From CAVVGZ01 sp963841845 (GTDB taxonomy: Bacteria > Chloroflexota > Anaerolineae > Anaerolineales > Anaerolineaceae): a DNA stretch of 64,000 nucleotides. The translations under genes and the position numbers were made by a program. Positions 1 through 9,083 of the stretch are shown in pieces. Below the pieces are notes generated by a model that was not told the origin of the DNA, did not search any database, and saw only the letters and a program-made list of their open reading frames with translations. The DNA is taken from positions 248,001 through 312,000 of the forward strand of contig CAWJEG010000007.1 of the NCBI GenBank assembly GCA_963841845.1, read 5' to 3'. Positions within the stretch are counted from its first letter, which is position 1; every line of letters starts with the position of its first letter.

Positions 1-811
1 GCATATCCATTCCCAGGGATCTGGCAAAAAGAGCTGCCTGGTGAACACCGCTTGCATAGATCTTTTCCAGGCCCTGGTCAATAATCTCATCATGCAGTTT
101 TTCCTGGGCAGGAAAATCAAAGCGCTGTTTATCTTTTTCAGGAAGGGATTCGGAAATTGTTTTAAACACTCCCAGGTGAAAGTAAGGATCATAGACTGCT
201 ACACCATGAAGTTCACCATTGTCCAATTTTGCCAGGTTAACGGCTGTATTAACTGCGTTAAATGAATCCTGGCTGCCATCTACTCCTACAACAACAGGAT
301 GTTCCTTCAATACCCAGGGCTGGCGGATTATCATCAAATCGGATTTTTCTGCATGCAGCAGGATTCGCTCAGTCAACCCGCCCAGTTGGCTTTCAGCTAC
401 CCATCCGTGTCCCCAGGCGCCCATCACGATTAAATCAGGCTCGTAGTCAGTAATGAGATTTAAAAGCTTGAGGTAATTCGATCCTTCCGGGGTAATCCCT
501 TTGCATACGAATCCGCTTTTTTCTGCACACAGAAATAATGGCGCCAGGTAAGCATCCGAAATAAGCTGCATCCCATCCGTGATAAGGTTTTCATGAGTGC
601 TGCGTAATTGTCCCAGTGTCTGTTCTTCCTGATACCGGTCAGGCAAACCATTTTCCATCTGTTCAAATCGTTCGCGGTGAAGTCTCGCCGCGTATACGTG
701 GCAGCCCAATATTTCGCACTGTGAGATTTTCTCACCCAGTTTTTGCACTGTTTCTATTGCCAGGTTGGACCACAATGATCCGTCTAAAGCCACAAGTATC
801 TTTTTATACAC
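1..811 (-). CDS. Tandem universal stress protein (UspA family), 3' end off the window
   Basis: The reading frame runs from a GTG start at 809-811 to the left edge without a stop, so at least 270 residues are present and the C-terminus is missing. A first UspA domain opens with KKILVALDGS and closes with the glycine-rich segment MGAWGHGW followed by GGLTERILL; this is the usual ATP-binding loop region of the family. A second domain begins at HPVVVGVDGSQDSF. The start is supported by AGGA seven bases upstream, which lies inside the last codons of the preceding gene; the stop of that gene is only two bases away, so the two are probably co-transcribed. UspA proteins are cytoplasmic stress-survival proteins; the exact ligand or role here cannot be told. 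Confidence 0.85.
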   Translation of the reverse strand, partial: MYKKILVALDGSLWSNLAIETVQKLGEKISQCEILGCHVYAARLHRERFEQMENGLPDRYQEEQTLGQLRSTHENLITDGMQLISDAYLAPLFLCAEKSGFVCKGITPEGSNYLKLLNLITDYEPDLIVMGAWGHGWVAESQLGGLTERILLHAEKSDLMIIRQPWVLKEHPVVVGVDGSQDSFNAVNTAVNLAKLDNGELHGVAVYDPYFHLGVFKTISESLPEKDKQRFDFPAQEKLHDEIIDQGLEKIYASGVHQAALFARSLGMDM

Positions 812-813
812 AA

Positions 814-1500
814 TTATTTCCTGGGGTATGGGGTCTTGTTCTTTATCCCAACGATGTGAAAAAGATATCCCATTGAATATTGGGGTTGGAAAATATGAAA
901 TGCATCCCGGGAAAACATCTGGCGGGCAGCCAAAAGAAATCGGTAATACGGGTTCTCCGGATCAATCAGCTCTGCAATTGCATTAAACTGATAGCTCGGA
1001 TAACGGGGTGCATCGCCAGTGAAAAGCAGGGCACAGAAGGGATTGGATTGAATATTTTGGAGAGTCTGGCCGTCAAAAATTTCTAATCCCCCAAGCATCC
1101 AGGGGTCAAAGGACAATTCATCACTATAAAATTCTCCCAACGTCTGGATACGGCGATCCAGTGACACCTCCCATGGATCATTCTGGGATTCTTCCACTAC
1201 CTGTTCAAATAGGCGAATAAACCGTTCTACAACATCCTTTTTCGGAAGAAGCCCTACCCCGCGGGTTGCCAGGTTAATAGAAAAAAATCCATCATTCCAG
1301 CTTGCCAGAACTGGTAAGTGAGCAGGCTGGGATTTAACTGCCGCAGAACCCGATTTTTGGAGAGTCTCTATCATCTCCATCCGTGCAGTGGACTGCCACT
1401 CTAAAAATGGCTGCGGCAGTATCTCTTTATTAAAGGTATATTCTTCTTGATCTCGGGATGCGTTTATGCTTTCGGTATTAATAACCACTTTATATGGCAA
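814..1500 (-). CDS. Conserved-looking protein of unknown function (228 aa)
   Basis: An intact 228-residue frame with normal codon use, beginning MPYKVVINTESIN. I do not recognise a family. It has no signal peptide, no membrane segment and no cysteine motif. It is rich in aromatic residues and has a Phe-rich C-terminal third (FLLAARQMFSRDAFHIF). Two bases separate its stop from the GTG of the UspA gene, so it is the first gene of a two-gene unit and may share its stress role. The 269 bases between it and the cytochrome gene upstream hold no other gene that I can see. Confidence 0.65.
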   Translation of the reverse strand: MPYKVVINTESINASRDQEEYTFNKEILPQPFLEWQSTARMEMIETLQKSGSAAVKSQPAHLPVLASWNDGFFSINLATRGVGLLPKKDVVERFIRLFEQVVEESQNDPWEVSLDRRIQTLGEFYSDELSFDPWMLGGLEIFDGQTLQNIQSNPFCALLFTGDAPRYPSYQFNAIAELIDPENPYYRFLLAARQMFSRDAFHIFQPQYSMGYLFHIVGIKNKTPYPRK

Positions 1501-1769
1501 CTATAAAAATTCCTTTCCTACCAATAAGATCGTCCTTCATTAAATCGAATTCCGGGCTCAGATTGACCGCCACCAGAACCGCAATCATTTTATCCCATTC
1601 ATGTAAATCATGTACCTCACTTCACCTTACATTTCATCCAAAATATCAATGGTTGTCCATTGTACTGCAGGATTCGTTTACTACATCCGGGAGTATTTAT
1701 TATGTAAGGATCTGAGGTTGGTCTTCTTGAGATAAATTCTTTCCCGCCTTCGGTTTAGAAATGAGATTG

Positions 1770-3011
1770 CTATTCAATTTGATCAAGAGGAATATCAAGT
1801 AAATAGGAAACTATCAATTTAAGCTCTTCATCTGTTCCTCCAAATGGAGGCATGGCAACATTTGCCTGGCCGCGCGGATCGCGCAGGAATTGTTTTAAGT
1901 CAGCCGGATCTGGATGGCGGGTTTTTGCCTTCTCCGTCGCATCACCGGCAAGCCCTGGATGGCATCCGCCGCAGTTCCGGTCAAAGAGGGGTTTTCCGGA
2001 TGAGCCGCCAATTTCCTGAAGCTGAGCCGGGAAGGAAACCACCTGCCCCTGCCGGTCTATCACGCCGGCGATGGAGAAGGTCTTTCGCTCCAGGGATCGG
2101 GTAATCCCCATCAACCATACCGCCAGGAACACAGGCACAATAATCAATGCCACGGTGCTCCAGGGACCTGGCTTCAATCCAATCTGGTTTAATAAATAAA
2201 TAAAAACAAGGGGTACCAGACCAGCCAGGATGCCTGCCAACCAGATCGGGGTTAACTCACCACCCATCAGCATCGCCCGCCCTTCCGGACGAACAACAAA
2301 AATTCGGATTATTCCAACCGGTATTTGTATCAGCAGGGCTGCCGTGATCAGCCTTGTGCTCCACTTGATCGCATAGCGGTGATATTCCGCCTGTTCGTCA
2401 TTTTTCCGCCAGGCAGGGATCAGGTTAAGGATGATGATCAAAACGCCAAGTAATGCCACACCCGCACCCATGCGGTGCAGAAGAGACGGGAAAAACACTG
2501 GGTTCAGGAATGCAGCAATCGTCCCCCCTTCTTGCAGCCAGGTTCCAGGGTTATTAATAAAACCCGCCATGGATGTGAAAACCATGTATGGCAAAAATGG
2601 AAGAACCGCTCCGATGGTACCCCACAGGCGGTGATTTCCATTTGGATTATCCCAGTTTAGGTAATATGCAAATTGAAACGCCAATCCGCCAGTAAAACCA
2701 ATAAGCTGTAAAACAATTAACCAGAAAAATTGATTGAATAACAGGGTTATTACCAGGGGTTTTAACCCGATTAACAAAACGACCACACCGCTTCCCAGAA
2801 CAGCGCCGACTACACCCACTTCCAGACCAATTTTTAATAAGTTTTTCGCCATACGGAGGAGATAATCATTCTTGGTACGTAAAGCATTTCCTTCCATCAA
2901 CAATACTACAAGCGGCACCAATCCCCCGACGCTAACCATGGTGAAGTGAATTAATGCCATTAACCCGATCATCAAGCTCTGGGTATTGGGCGAGATTTGA
3001 GGTCCGATCAT
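1770..3011 (-). CDS. CydA-like membrane protein with fused cytochrome c domain, lacking the catalytic glutamates
   Basis: This 413-residue protein has about eight or nine membrane helices that resemble CydA of bd-type oxidases. His22 in the first helix (LMALIHF) and a later helix with LLHRMGAG match the positions of CydA haem ligands. The helix that normally carries the two proton-channel glutamates reads LIVLQLIGFTGG instead, so both are missing. The C-terminus is a class I cytochrome c domain: CGGCH at 347-351 and an AMPPF methionine ligand near 387. The start has AGGAG seven bases upstream. It follows the partner gene (3022..4407) by ten bases, so both are surely co-transcribed. I infer a CydA'-like second subunit of a haem c-containing bd-superfamily complex at the membrane; a CydB gene is not seen nearby. 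Confidence 0.8.
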   Translation of the reverse strand: MIGPQISPNTQSLMIGLMALIHFTMVSVGGLVPLVVLLMEGNALRTKNDYLLRMAKNLLKIGLEVGVVGAVLGSGVVVLLIGLKPLVITLLFNQFFWLIVLQLIGFTGGLAFQFAYYLNWDNPNGNHRLWGTIGAVLPFLPYMVFTSMAGFINNPGTWLQEGGTIAAFLNPVFFPSLLHRMGAGVALLGVLIIILNLIPAWRKNDEQAEYHRYAIKWSTRLITAALLIQIPVGIIRIFVVRPEGRAMLMGGELTPIWLAGILAGLVPLVFIYLLNQIGLKPGPWSTVALIIVPVFLAVWLMGITRSLERKTFSIAGVIDRQGQVVSFPAQLQEIGGSSGKPLFDRNCGGCHPGLAGDATEKAKTRHPDPADLKQFLRDPRGQANVAMPPFGGTDEELKLIVSYLLDIPLDQIE

Positions 3012-3021
3012 GCTTTTTCTC

Positions 3022-4407
3022 CTATTGCGGGCTTATGAGAAAATTAACCAGGGTTTCCATATCTTCCGGGGGTACTGCAATAAGTGGCATTCCTGCTGGA
3101 GGATTCTGAATCAGGGTTTTGATTTCTTCAGCCGACAAACGATCACCGACCTCGGTCAGAACCGGTCCTACCTGCCCTCCCTGTCCGTCGTAAGTATGGC
3201 AGCCGATGCATGAATACTGCTGGAACAGTGCAAAACCGGGATCTACATCCCCTGTTGCCGGTGCAGTCTGGGGTGCTGTGGATGTCTCGAACGTAATTTG
3301 AGGTGGAGCAGTGGGCGAAATCGCCTGCTGCTTTTCAGCCTCCTCTTGTTTAGCAAAGGCGTTTTTCATCATTTCACTCATGGACTCATTGCCATACATC
3401 AAACCGTAAACCAGGTAAGGCTTGCGGGCACGTTCCCGCGAAAATCCCATGAATGCATTGGTAGATAAAATCATTAAAACAGAGGTGATCAGGATCAATT
3501 TTCCGATGATGCTAACCCCTCTCCTTGGATATTGCACAGCAAGAAACCAGGCAATCAGGATAGCCAGGGTAGCCAGCAGGATACCGCCAAACCAAAAAAT
3601 AAAAAGTTCCCCCCCCAGGAATTTTGGAACAACCGATCCCTCAGGAGCAGCGAATCGGGTGCCAACTTCAAGAGAATAGAGGTACCAGACACCGGGAAGG
3701 AACTGAATTGCGGTAGCAATAAGCGCCCATTTGCCAGCAAAATTTAATGCCCAGATGCCGTATTCCTTTTCTTCTTCGTTTTTTGCCCGGGTGTGTTTCC
3801 AGAGGGCATAGATGATGAGGAAAAATCCTGTAATCGATAATGCTGCTATTGCCCGGTGGGTAAAACTGGCAAAGAAGGATGGATTAAATATTGCATTGAA
3901 AATATTGTGGGTTTCTGCCCAGATGCCAGGGGTGAGCATAAATGAAGCCAGCCCGTTGATTAAGAATCCACTCATCCAGGCTCCAAATGCTCCCAGCAGC
4001 CCATAAAACATGTGCAGCGGCCTGTGTGCCATCCGGTCATAGGTATACCGGTATATCGCAATGAAAATGGTTTCCATCAGGAAGAAACTGATTTCGATTA
4101 ATAAAGGCCAGAAAAAAATACGGGCTGCAGTGGAAAAAAAGGTTGGAAACAATCCGATGTTGGTTGCGACAAGGGCAATTCCGCCGAAAGCACCCACTCC
4201 AACTGTCACAAGAACCATTACCGATAAATGCTTTGAAAGCGTGTCATAGCGTTGATCGCCTGTCTTTTTTCCCAACCACTCGGATATGACAGCGATTATT
4301 GGCGCCCCCATCACAAAATTTACAAAGAATGGAATGTGAAGTAGTGCAACCAGGGCTATCAAACCACTGCGACCTAAAATTGGTACATTAATGGGTGGCC
4401 ACTCCAT
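3022..4407 (-). CDS. CydA-like bd-superfamily oxidoreductase subunit with fused cytochrome c domain
   Basis: A 461-residue membrane protein related to CydA. Visible features are His24 in helix 1 (the b595-type ligand position), the segment IEISFFLMET with Glu105 and Glu112 at the place of E99 and E107 of E. coli CydA, a DRM turn after it, a later FTHRAIAAL helix for the b558-type His, and an RKPYLV segment that resembles the GRQPW motif. The long quinol loop of classical CydA is absent. A Pro/Thr-rich linker leads to a cytochrome c domain with CIGCH at 400-404 and a Met near 440. The start has GGAGG six bases upstream. Catalytic residues are present here and missing in the next gene, so this is the likely active subunit. 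Electron input through cytochrome c rather than quinol is an inference from the short loop and fused haem c. Confidence 0.8.
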   Translation of the reverse strand: MEWPPINVPILGRSGLIALVALLHIPFFVNFVMGAPIIAVISEWLGKKTGDQRYDTLSKHLSVMVLVTVGVGAFGGIALVATNIGLFPTFFSTAARIFFWPLLIEISFFLMETIFIAIYRYTYDRMAHRPLHMFYGLLGAFGAWMSGFLINGLASFMLTPGIWAETHNIFNAIFNPSFFASFTHRAIAALSITGFFLIIYALWKHTRAKNEEEKEYGIWALNFAGKWALIATAIQFLPGVWYLYSLEVGTRFAAPEGSVVPKFLGGELFIFWFGGILLATLAILIAWFLAVQYPRRGVSIIGKLILITSVLMILSTNAFMGFSRERARKPYLVYGLMYGNESMSEMMKNAFAKQEEAEKQQAISPTAPPQITFETSTAPQTAPATGDVDPGFALFQQYSCIGCHTYDGQGGQVGPVLTEVGDRLSAEEIKTLIQNPPAGMPLIAVPPEDMETLVNFLISPQ

Positions 4408-4441
4408 AAGGTTCCTCCGTAATGGGATGGATATGGTCTTA

Positions 4442-4470
4442 AACTTCTGAAATTAGATATTTGAGAAGTT
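4442..4470. promoter_or_regulatory. 29-bp inverted repeat upstream of the CydA-like operon
   Basis: Two 12-base arms (4442-4453 and 4459-4470) match at 11 of 12 positions around a five-base centre. The inner edge lies about 35 bases upstream of the start of the first cytochrome gene. Size, symmetry and position fit an operator for a dimeric regulator. The sequence is not a clear FNR or CRP site. Confidence 0.45.
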
Positions 4471-4651
4471 ATCATACCGAAAAGAATGTTTGACATTTTC
4501 GACGACACGACCAGGAAATGGAATCTTGTTCCGGATGTATTAAATTGTAGCATGAAAATAAATCCTGATAATGCTTCCAGAAAAATCAGGTGGGCTGGAA
4601 ATCGGACGTTTTTCTGTGGAGTTTCGATCACCCCAAAATCCACTGGCAGAA

Positions 4652-5101
4652 TTATCCTTGCTTTTCAATGTTGCGGATTTGATTCTCCAGGCCTTTAATT
4701 CTCTCTTTCTGGATGTAGATTACCTCTCTCACAACATCCCCTAACGAAATCATACCAATCACTTTTTCCTCCTGATCAACAACGGGCAGGTGACGGATAC
4801 GATGATTGGTCATTAACTCCATTGCCTCATATATCGTTTGGCTTGGATGGATGGTTATCACTTTGCTGGTCATAATCTCTGCTACCCTGGTATCTTTGGA
4901 TGCTTTTCCTTCCAGAATAATTTTTCGGGCGTAATCTCTTTCAGAAAATATACCGGCAAGTTTTTCTTCTTCCAACACTACCAGAGCACCCACTTCCTTT
5001 GCAGCCATGATACGTAATGCATCCAACACGGATGCCTGTGAATTTACTGACCAGACATCGTAACCCTTAATTTGTAATATGTTATGGATAATAGAATTCA
5101 T
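4652..5101 (-). CDS. CBS-domain-pair protein
   Basis: A 149-residue protein made of two CBS motifs. The first covers roughly residues 20-70 (ASVLDALRIMAAKEVGALVV then GIFSERDYARK), the second roughly 85-135 (TIYEAMELMTNHRIRHLPVV then GMISLGDVV). A short helical tail follows. Such stand-alone pairs bind adenine nucleotides and usually act as cytoplasmic regulatory modules. AGGAG lies upstream of the ATG. It sits alone between the cytochrome operon and degV, so its partner cannot be inferred from context. Confidence 0.88.
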   Translation of the reverse strand: MNSIIHNILQIKGYDVWSVNSQASVLDALRIMAAKEVGALVVLEEEKLAGIFSERDYARKIILEGKASKDTRVAEIMTSKVITIHPSQTIYEAMELMTNHRIRHLPVVDQEEKVIGMISLGDVVREVIYIQKERIKGLENQIRNIEKQG

Positions 5102-5438
5102 AGCAGCCCACTCCTGAAAGATTTTCCTGTCTAGGTTTCTGATTAAATAGTATCATAAAACCCCTTTCAACATGTCTCATATAACCCTGATTTCCGGTTA
5201 TCGATGCTTGTGGGATTCACCGGCCTTATTCAGCCCATATGCAAGGCTGGACCTGGTGAACATTAATCAAAACTACATCGGCCTATCAGCTTGGCGGATC
5301 ATTTATAGAAGTGGGAAATATATAAACAGCAAAAAATCTGGAACGAAAAGGACCAACCAGGATGGCTTTAAAACTACATGATCTTCATCGATCTAATAAA
5401 CCGGGCGGGTAAACATCAAATATCAACATCGGAACAAA
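5102..5438. other. Intergenic region, no gene seen
   Basis: No coding frame with convincing composition is present. An imperfect stem-loop lies at about 5216-5260, with an eight-pair stem next to a 15-base loop. It lacks a T-run on either strand, so I do not call it a terminator. Confidence 0.5.
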
Positions 5439-6281
5439 TCAGCTTTTCATAACCAGGGATACGCCAACTGCACCCGGTCCAATGTGAGAGCCAATCACCG
5501 GGGTAACCTCTTCCTCAATCACGTCATGTTTTTGTTGTATGAAATTTGCAAGCCGGCTTTTAACTTGTTGCAGGGTCTCTTGAGGGGCATGTGTATGGAC
5601 AAATGCCAGCTTTTCAAAGGGTGCCAATTTTTCAACCTCTTCGGTTAGTCGTTTTATAGCCTGTTTTTGGGTACGGATCATTTCCAGTTTAATCACCCCA
5701 CCCGTCATCCTGATCATCGGTTTAATATCAAGCATGGTTCCAAGCCTGAACTTGAAATGTGACAGGCGGCCGGACCTCCGCAGGTACTCCAATGTATCCA
5801 GGACAGCGATGGTGTGTGTACGCTGAATCATCTCCCTGATTGTTTGAACAACCTCTTCCATTGATTTGTCGGCTGCTGCCACTGAATTCCCAATCATTGT
5901 CAATAATCCTGTCCCAAGAGATAAGTTTCCGCCATCAATTACTTCAATTGGGAAATTCTTAATGGATTCGGCTGCCAGCTTGGCTACATTATGGACATTG
6001 CTCAGGTTTGAGGCAACATGCACCGAGACAATCCCGGTAGCGCCTTCATCAATCAAGCTTTGATAGACCTTGACAAAAGTGGCGATACCAGGGGCTGAGG
6101 TAGTAGGTGGGGTATCCAGGACAGGTAAGCGCTCATAAAATTCTTTCCGGGAAATATCTATGCCATCCAGATAACTTTTTTCGCCAATATTTATATAGAG
6201 GGGTATTACTGAAATGCCCAAATTATCGGCTGTTGATTTACTCAGATCGCTTGCGCTGTCGGTCACAAATCTTATGGTCAC
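5439..6281 (-). CDS. DegV family fatty-acid-binding protein
   Basis: A full-length 280-residue DegV protein. It shows the TDSASDL opening, the TTSAPG segment near residue 60, the HVASNLSNVHN loop, the GGNLSLGTG segment, TLEYLRRSGRLS and a C-terminal GSHIGPGAVG. These residues line the lipid-binding cleft of the family. DegV/FakB proteins hold fatty acids for phosphorylation by a FakA kinase; no FakA gene is in this window. Translation starts at GTG (6279-6281) with GAGGG just upstream. It is transcribed alone. Confidence 0.92.
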   Translation of the reverse strand: MTIRFVTDSASDLSKSTADNLGISVIPLYINIGEKSYLDGIDISRKEFYERLPVLDTPPTTSAPGIATFVKVYQSLIDEGATGIVSVHVASNLSNVHNVAKLAAESIKNFPIEVIDGGNLSLGTGLLTMIGNSVAAADKSMEEVVQTIREMIQRTHTIAVLDTLEYLRRSGRLSHFKFRLGTMLDIKPMIRMTGGVIKLEMIRTQKQAIKRLTEEVEKLAPFEKLAFVHTHAPQETLQQVKSRLANFIQQKHDVIEEEVTPVIGSHIGPGAVGVSLVMKS

Positions 6282-6443
6282 ATTCCCTCTTTGATATATA
6301 GATTATACCTCTAATTTTATTACAAGTTGAATCGTTTTGGGAATATACGTATTAGGCGGGATTATAAAATCTCCCTAAGAGTATTGCCTTTTTTGGGCTT
6401 TCCCCTTAAATAATGGACGGGGATCAGGTAGTCCGGCGGGAGG

Positions 6444-6686
6444 CTATCCCACCGGGTTACTGATATCCCGATTTTCTGCCGGGGTAGTTGTGATTTCCAC
6501 AGGCTTTTGGGGCATTAAAAACATGAGAATCAGGTATAGAAATAGTCCATTTCCTCCTAAAAATAGCAAAAACACAAAGAGAATCCTTACAACAGTGGGA
6601 TCTACACCAAGATACTCGGCGATTCCACCACAAACACCCGCAATCATCTTTTCGTCCCTGCTGCGATACATTTTTTTTGAATTCAT
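6444..6686 (-). CDS. PspC-domain membrane protein
   Basis: An 80-residue protein that is almost all PspC domain: KMYRSRDEKMIAGVCGGIAEYLGVD, then a single hydrophobic helix of about 25 residues ending before MPQKP, and a short polar tail. The domain is found in envelope-stress proteins of the phage-shock type; stand-alone forms are common in monoderm bacteria. AAAGGAG precedes the ATG. It lies 52 bases after sodX on the same strand. (The motif is given in two halves: KMYRSRDEK and IAGVCGGIAEYLGVD.). Confidence 0.9.
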   Translation of the reverse strand: MNSKKMYRSRDEKMIAGVCGGIAEYLGVDPTVVRILFVFLLFLGGNGLFLYLILMFLMPQKPVEITTTPAENRDISNPVG

Positions 6687-6738
6687 ATTAAATCTCCTTT
6701 ACCAATTAATACGCAATTTTATGCATCTGGTTGCAGAG

Positions 6739-7038
6739 TCATTTGTTTCTCGTTATATGCCAGATCACTTTCCCTATTAGATCTTCCTTATTTATCACCC
6801 CGAATGAATTGCTGTTGATGCTATCGCTATGCAGACCAGAAACGCTGAGTTCACCCTTTTCTGTGTTTTTGGAATCAACAATTTTTATCATTCGTCCGAG
6901 GATCCTTTGATTAAATACAATCACATCTCCCCTGGATATGGAATTAAAAAGCCAGGGAGGCTTATAGATAATTACATAGTCCCCTGGCTTGATTTTAGGA
7001 TACAGGCTGTTTCCTGCAATTCTTATAATTTTAAACAT
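6739..7038 (-). CDS. sodX: Ni-superoxide dismutase maturation protease, SodX type (peptidase S26)
   Basis: A 99-residue compact S26/S24-like signal peptidase fold. The catalytic serine is Ser11 in AGNSLYPKIKPGD and the general-base lysine is Lys52 in GRMIKIVD. It has no membrane anchor, as expected for SodX rather than for a signal peptidase I. Its ATG overlaps the TAA of sodN by one base (TAATG), so the two genes are translationally coupled. The known role of the family is to remove the SodN leader and expose the N-terminal His of the nickel hook. The call rests on both the motif and the neighbour. Confidence 0.9.
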   Translation of the reverse strand: MFKIIRIAGNSLYPKIKPGDYVIIYKPPWLFNSISRGDVIVFNQRILGRMIKIVDSKNTEKGELSVSGLHSDSINSNSFGVINKEDLIGKVIWHITRNK

Positions 7039-7541
7039 TAAAGGTCAGGATAAACAACCAATTCCTCCGGTTTATAAGGGGCTTTAACCTTCTTGGTTTT
7101 CACACCTTTCGTATCCCAGAAAATTTCAGCAAATTCATTGACAGCGTCAAGCAGATTAACAGCAGTTTCACGGTCAGCTGTCTGGCGTGCCTTGGATCCA
7201 AGCTGCATGATTTTATGCACCAATCCGTGCACCTGGGGATATTTTTCGAGATGATTTGCTTTAAAATAATCTCCCCAGATCACCCGGATTTCATGTTTAC
7301 ATATTTCGGCATGTTCCTCTTTTACAGCCACATACCTGGACATACTGTTCTGGAATTCCAGTGTATCGGTTTTGTGTTCTTTTACCAGACCCTCCATCAA
7401 ATCCACCATGCGGATTATGGTCAAGGCCGCCAGTTGTGCACGGTGGGTATCATAAATTCCGCAAGGAATATCACAGTGGGCCTGTGCAACCTCAAAATTT
7501 ACTTTTTTATCAATCGAGTTCAATACTTTGTATATCATCAT
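7038..7541 (-). CDS. sodN: Nickel superoxide dismutase
   Basis: A 167-residue SodN. The nickel hook HCDIPCGIY starts at residue 22, so a 21-residue leader ending in AQA must be removed to free His1; Cys2 and Cys6 of the mature protein are then the thiolate ligands. The remainder is the all-helical body that forms the hexamer. The enzyme converts superoxide to oxygen and peroxide. AGGGAGAT precedes two adjacent ATG codons, either of which could be used. It is directly followed by its maturation protease. Confidence 0.96.
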   Translation of the reverse strand: MMIYKVLNSIDKKVNFEVAQAHCDIPCGIYDTHRAQLAALTIIRMVDLMEGLVKEHKTDTLEFQNSMSRYVAVKEEHAEICKHEIRVIWGDYFKANHLEKYPQVHGLVHKIMQLGSKARQTADRETAVNLLDAVNEFAEIFWDTKGVKTKKVKAPYKPEELVVYPDL

Positions 7542-7628
7542 GATCTCCCTTTATCGAAATGTGGTTATTATTGGATAGAATATAATATTTTTAATCTCAC
7601 TGTATCCCCGCAGTACTATCGGGGTTTA

Positions 7629-8708
7629 TCACTCCGGTTCAATTGAAACAATCCGTCCTGAATTGTTTACCTGTAAAACCCACTTGCTGCCTGGGATCAA
7701 CTGTTCGTAGAGGTTTTCATCCGAAAAAGTGTACGTCTTCTGTCCTTCATCCGTGGAAAAGGTGGCTGAATAGCTTTCCCGGGTATCTCCAAGCCTCTCA
7801 TTGGCTTCTAGCTGTGGGTTAGGCCATTGCGGACTTCGATCAGATCCTTGCAAAATCACCTGATCAATTACCTGCCACTCTTCAACAGTGTAGTCACAAT
7901 ATTCAAGATATACCTCGTATACGCAGTCCTGAACAACTTCTGCATACCCGCTGCCTTTATCAACTGTGTATGGCGTACCACAGGCTTCAATCGAATTATC
8001 CACCGGTTCATCCTCAGAATGGTGGTAGCGGTCCTCACAACTGCCAATAGATGCATTGGCTGGAATCTGGTCAACAAAAGCCTGGCGATTGACCGGCTTT
8101 AATCCCTGGATAAAAACCAGGCGTTCCCACCCGGCTGATTGTAACGTTGCTTCCACTCCTTCTGTTTTACCGCCAGCGGATAATAAAATAACCATCAATA
8201 TCAGCCCAAGAACTCCCAACACAGCTGCGATTACACAGCCCATTCCAAGTTTCATTGGGGTTTTTTCTGGTTTCACTGCAGGGGGTGCAGCGGCTTTCCT
8301 TTCAAGAGGAGCTCCGCAATTTTCACATTGATAAGCTGTATCCAAATTCATGGTCCCGCAGGATGGACAGGCCACCTGTTTTTGAGGTCCAGTCTGATAT
8401 GCCCCCATAACCTGGCCTTGCTCTCTATTTTTGCCTTCCGCCAAATCGCCCCCGCATTGACCGCAAAACTTGGCATCCCCAAAATTGCGTGTTCCACAAA
8501 ATGCGCAATTGATATCTGGTCCAGCCTTAGCCCTTCGGATCTCCTCCTCATCCTCTATCAACTCCTGGCGTTCGGGCTGTTCAAACTTAACATTTTCTGG
8601 TTGAGCCGCTCCGCAGCCGGTGCAGAACTTGTTAGGACCCGGGTTTTTTGTTCCACAATTAGGACAAAGCCACTGCAGCTTGATGTAACCTATCGATTTT
8701 CTCGCCAT
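7629..8708 (-). CDS. Triple zinc-ribbon membrane protein with extracytoplasmic domain
   Basis: A 359-residue protein. Three zinc ribbons of the CxxC-x10-CxxC type lie at Cys15/18/29/32, Cys68/71/82/85 and Cys114/117/128/131. A single membrane helix follows at about 155-177. The remaining 180 residues should be outside the cell and hold four or five cysteines near an EACGTPYTV segment plus a C-terminal beta-rich region. The layout (cytoplasmic ribbons, one helix, outer domain) is common in Chloroflexota and Firmicutes proteins of unknown role. It is a single-gene unit. Confidence 0.8.
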   Translation of the reverse strand: MARKSIGYIKLQWLCPNCGTKNPGPNKFCTGCGAAQPENVKFEQPERQELIEDEEEIRRAKAGPDINCAFCGTRNFGDAKFCGQCGGDLAEGKNREQGQVMGAYQTGPQKQVACPSCGTMNLDTAYQCENCGAPLERKAAAPPAVKPEKTPMKLGMGCVIAAVLGVLGLILMVILLSAGGKTEGVEATLQSAGWERLVFIQGLKPVNRQAFVDQIPANASIGSCEDRYHHSEDEPVDNSIEACGTPYTVDKGSGYAEVVQDCVYEVYLEYCDYTVEEWQVIDQVILQGSDRSPQWPNPQLEANERLGDTRESYSATFSTDEGQKTYTFSDENLYEQLIPGSKWVLQVNNSGRIVSIEPE

Positions 8709-9083
8709 AGAGGTGCCCCGAATCCTTTCAGTCCAAGCCAGTTAAAAATACAGCAGGATTATCAATCAAATTCATTAAAATTATAGAGAAAAATGTTCAT
8801 CCTGTCTACTGTGAAAGAACACTTTGTCATTACTCTCGTTTAAAATGTATTGCTTACCCCTTGATCGGATGCCCTCGCTGGGGACAGTTTTGTTACAGCA
8901 TTAGAAGATTTATATCGGCAAGTTCTTATTTTCAGGCACCTAAATTTTTTTAGGACACAAATTAATTAAACCTGCCGGGGAGGGAAATCAGTGGAGGTCT
9001 ATCCTATTTAAGTATATTTTAATTACAAGGAAGGATTAATAAATTAAGAGAATCTTGATATGGAGTGATTGCCGTGAAATTCA
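8709..9083. other. Intergenic region, no gene seen
   Basis: An AT-rich stretch without a credible frame. A small perfect hairpin (six-base arms, four-base loop) lies at 8939-8954; I cannot assign it. Confidence 0.5.

Noticed and set aside
7606..7624. Small GC hairpin just after the zinc-ribbon gene as a terminator
   Set aside because: The stem has only five pairs, the loop nine bases and no T-run follows on the minus strand.
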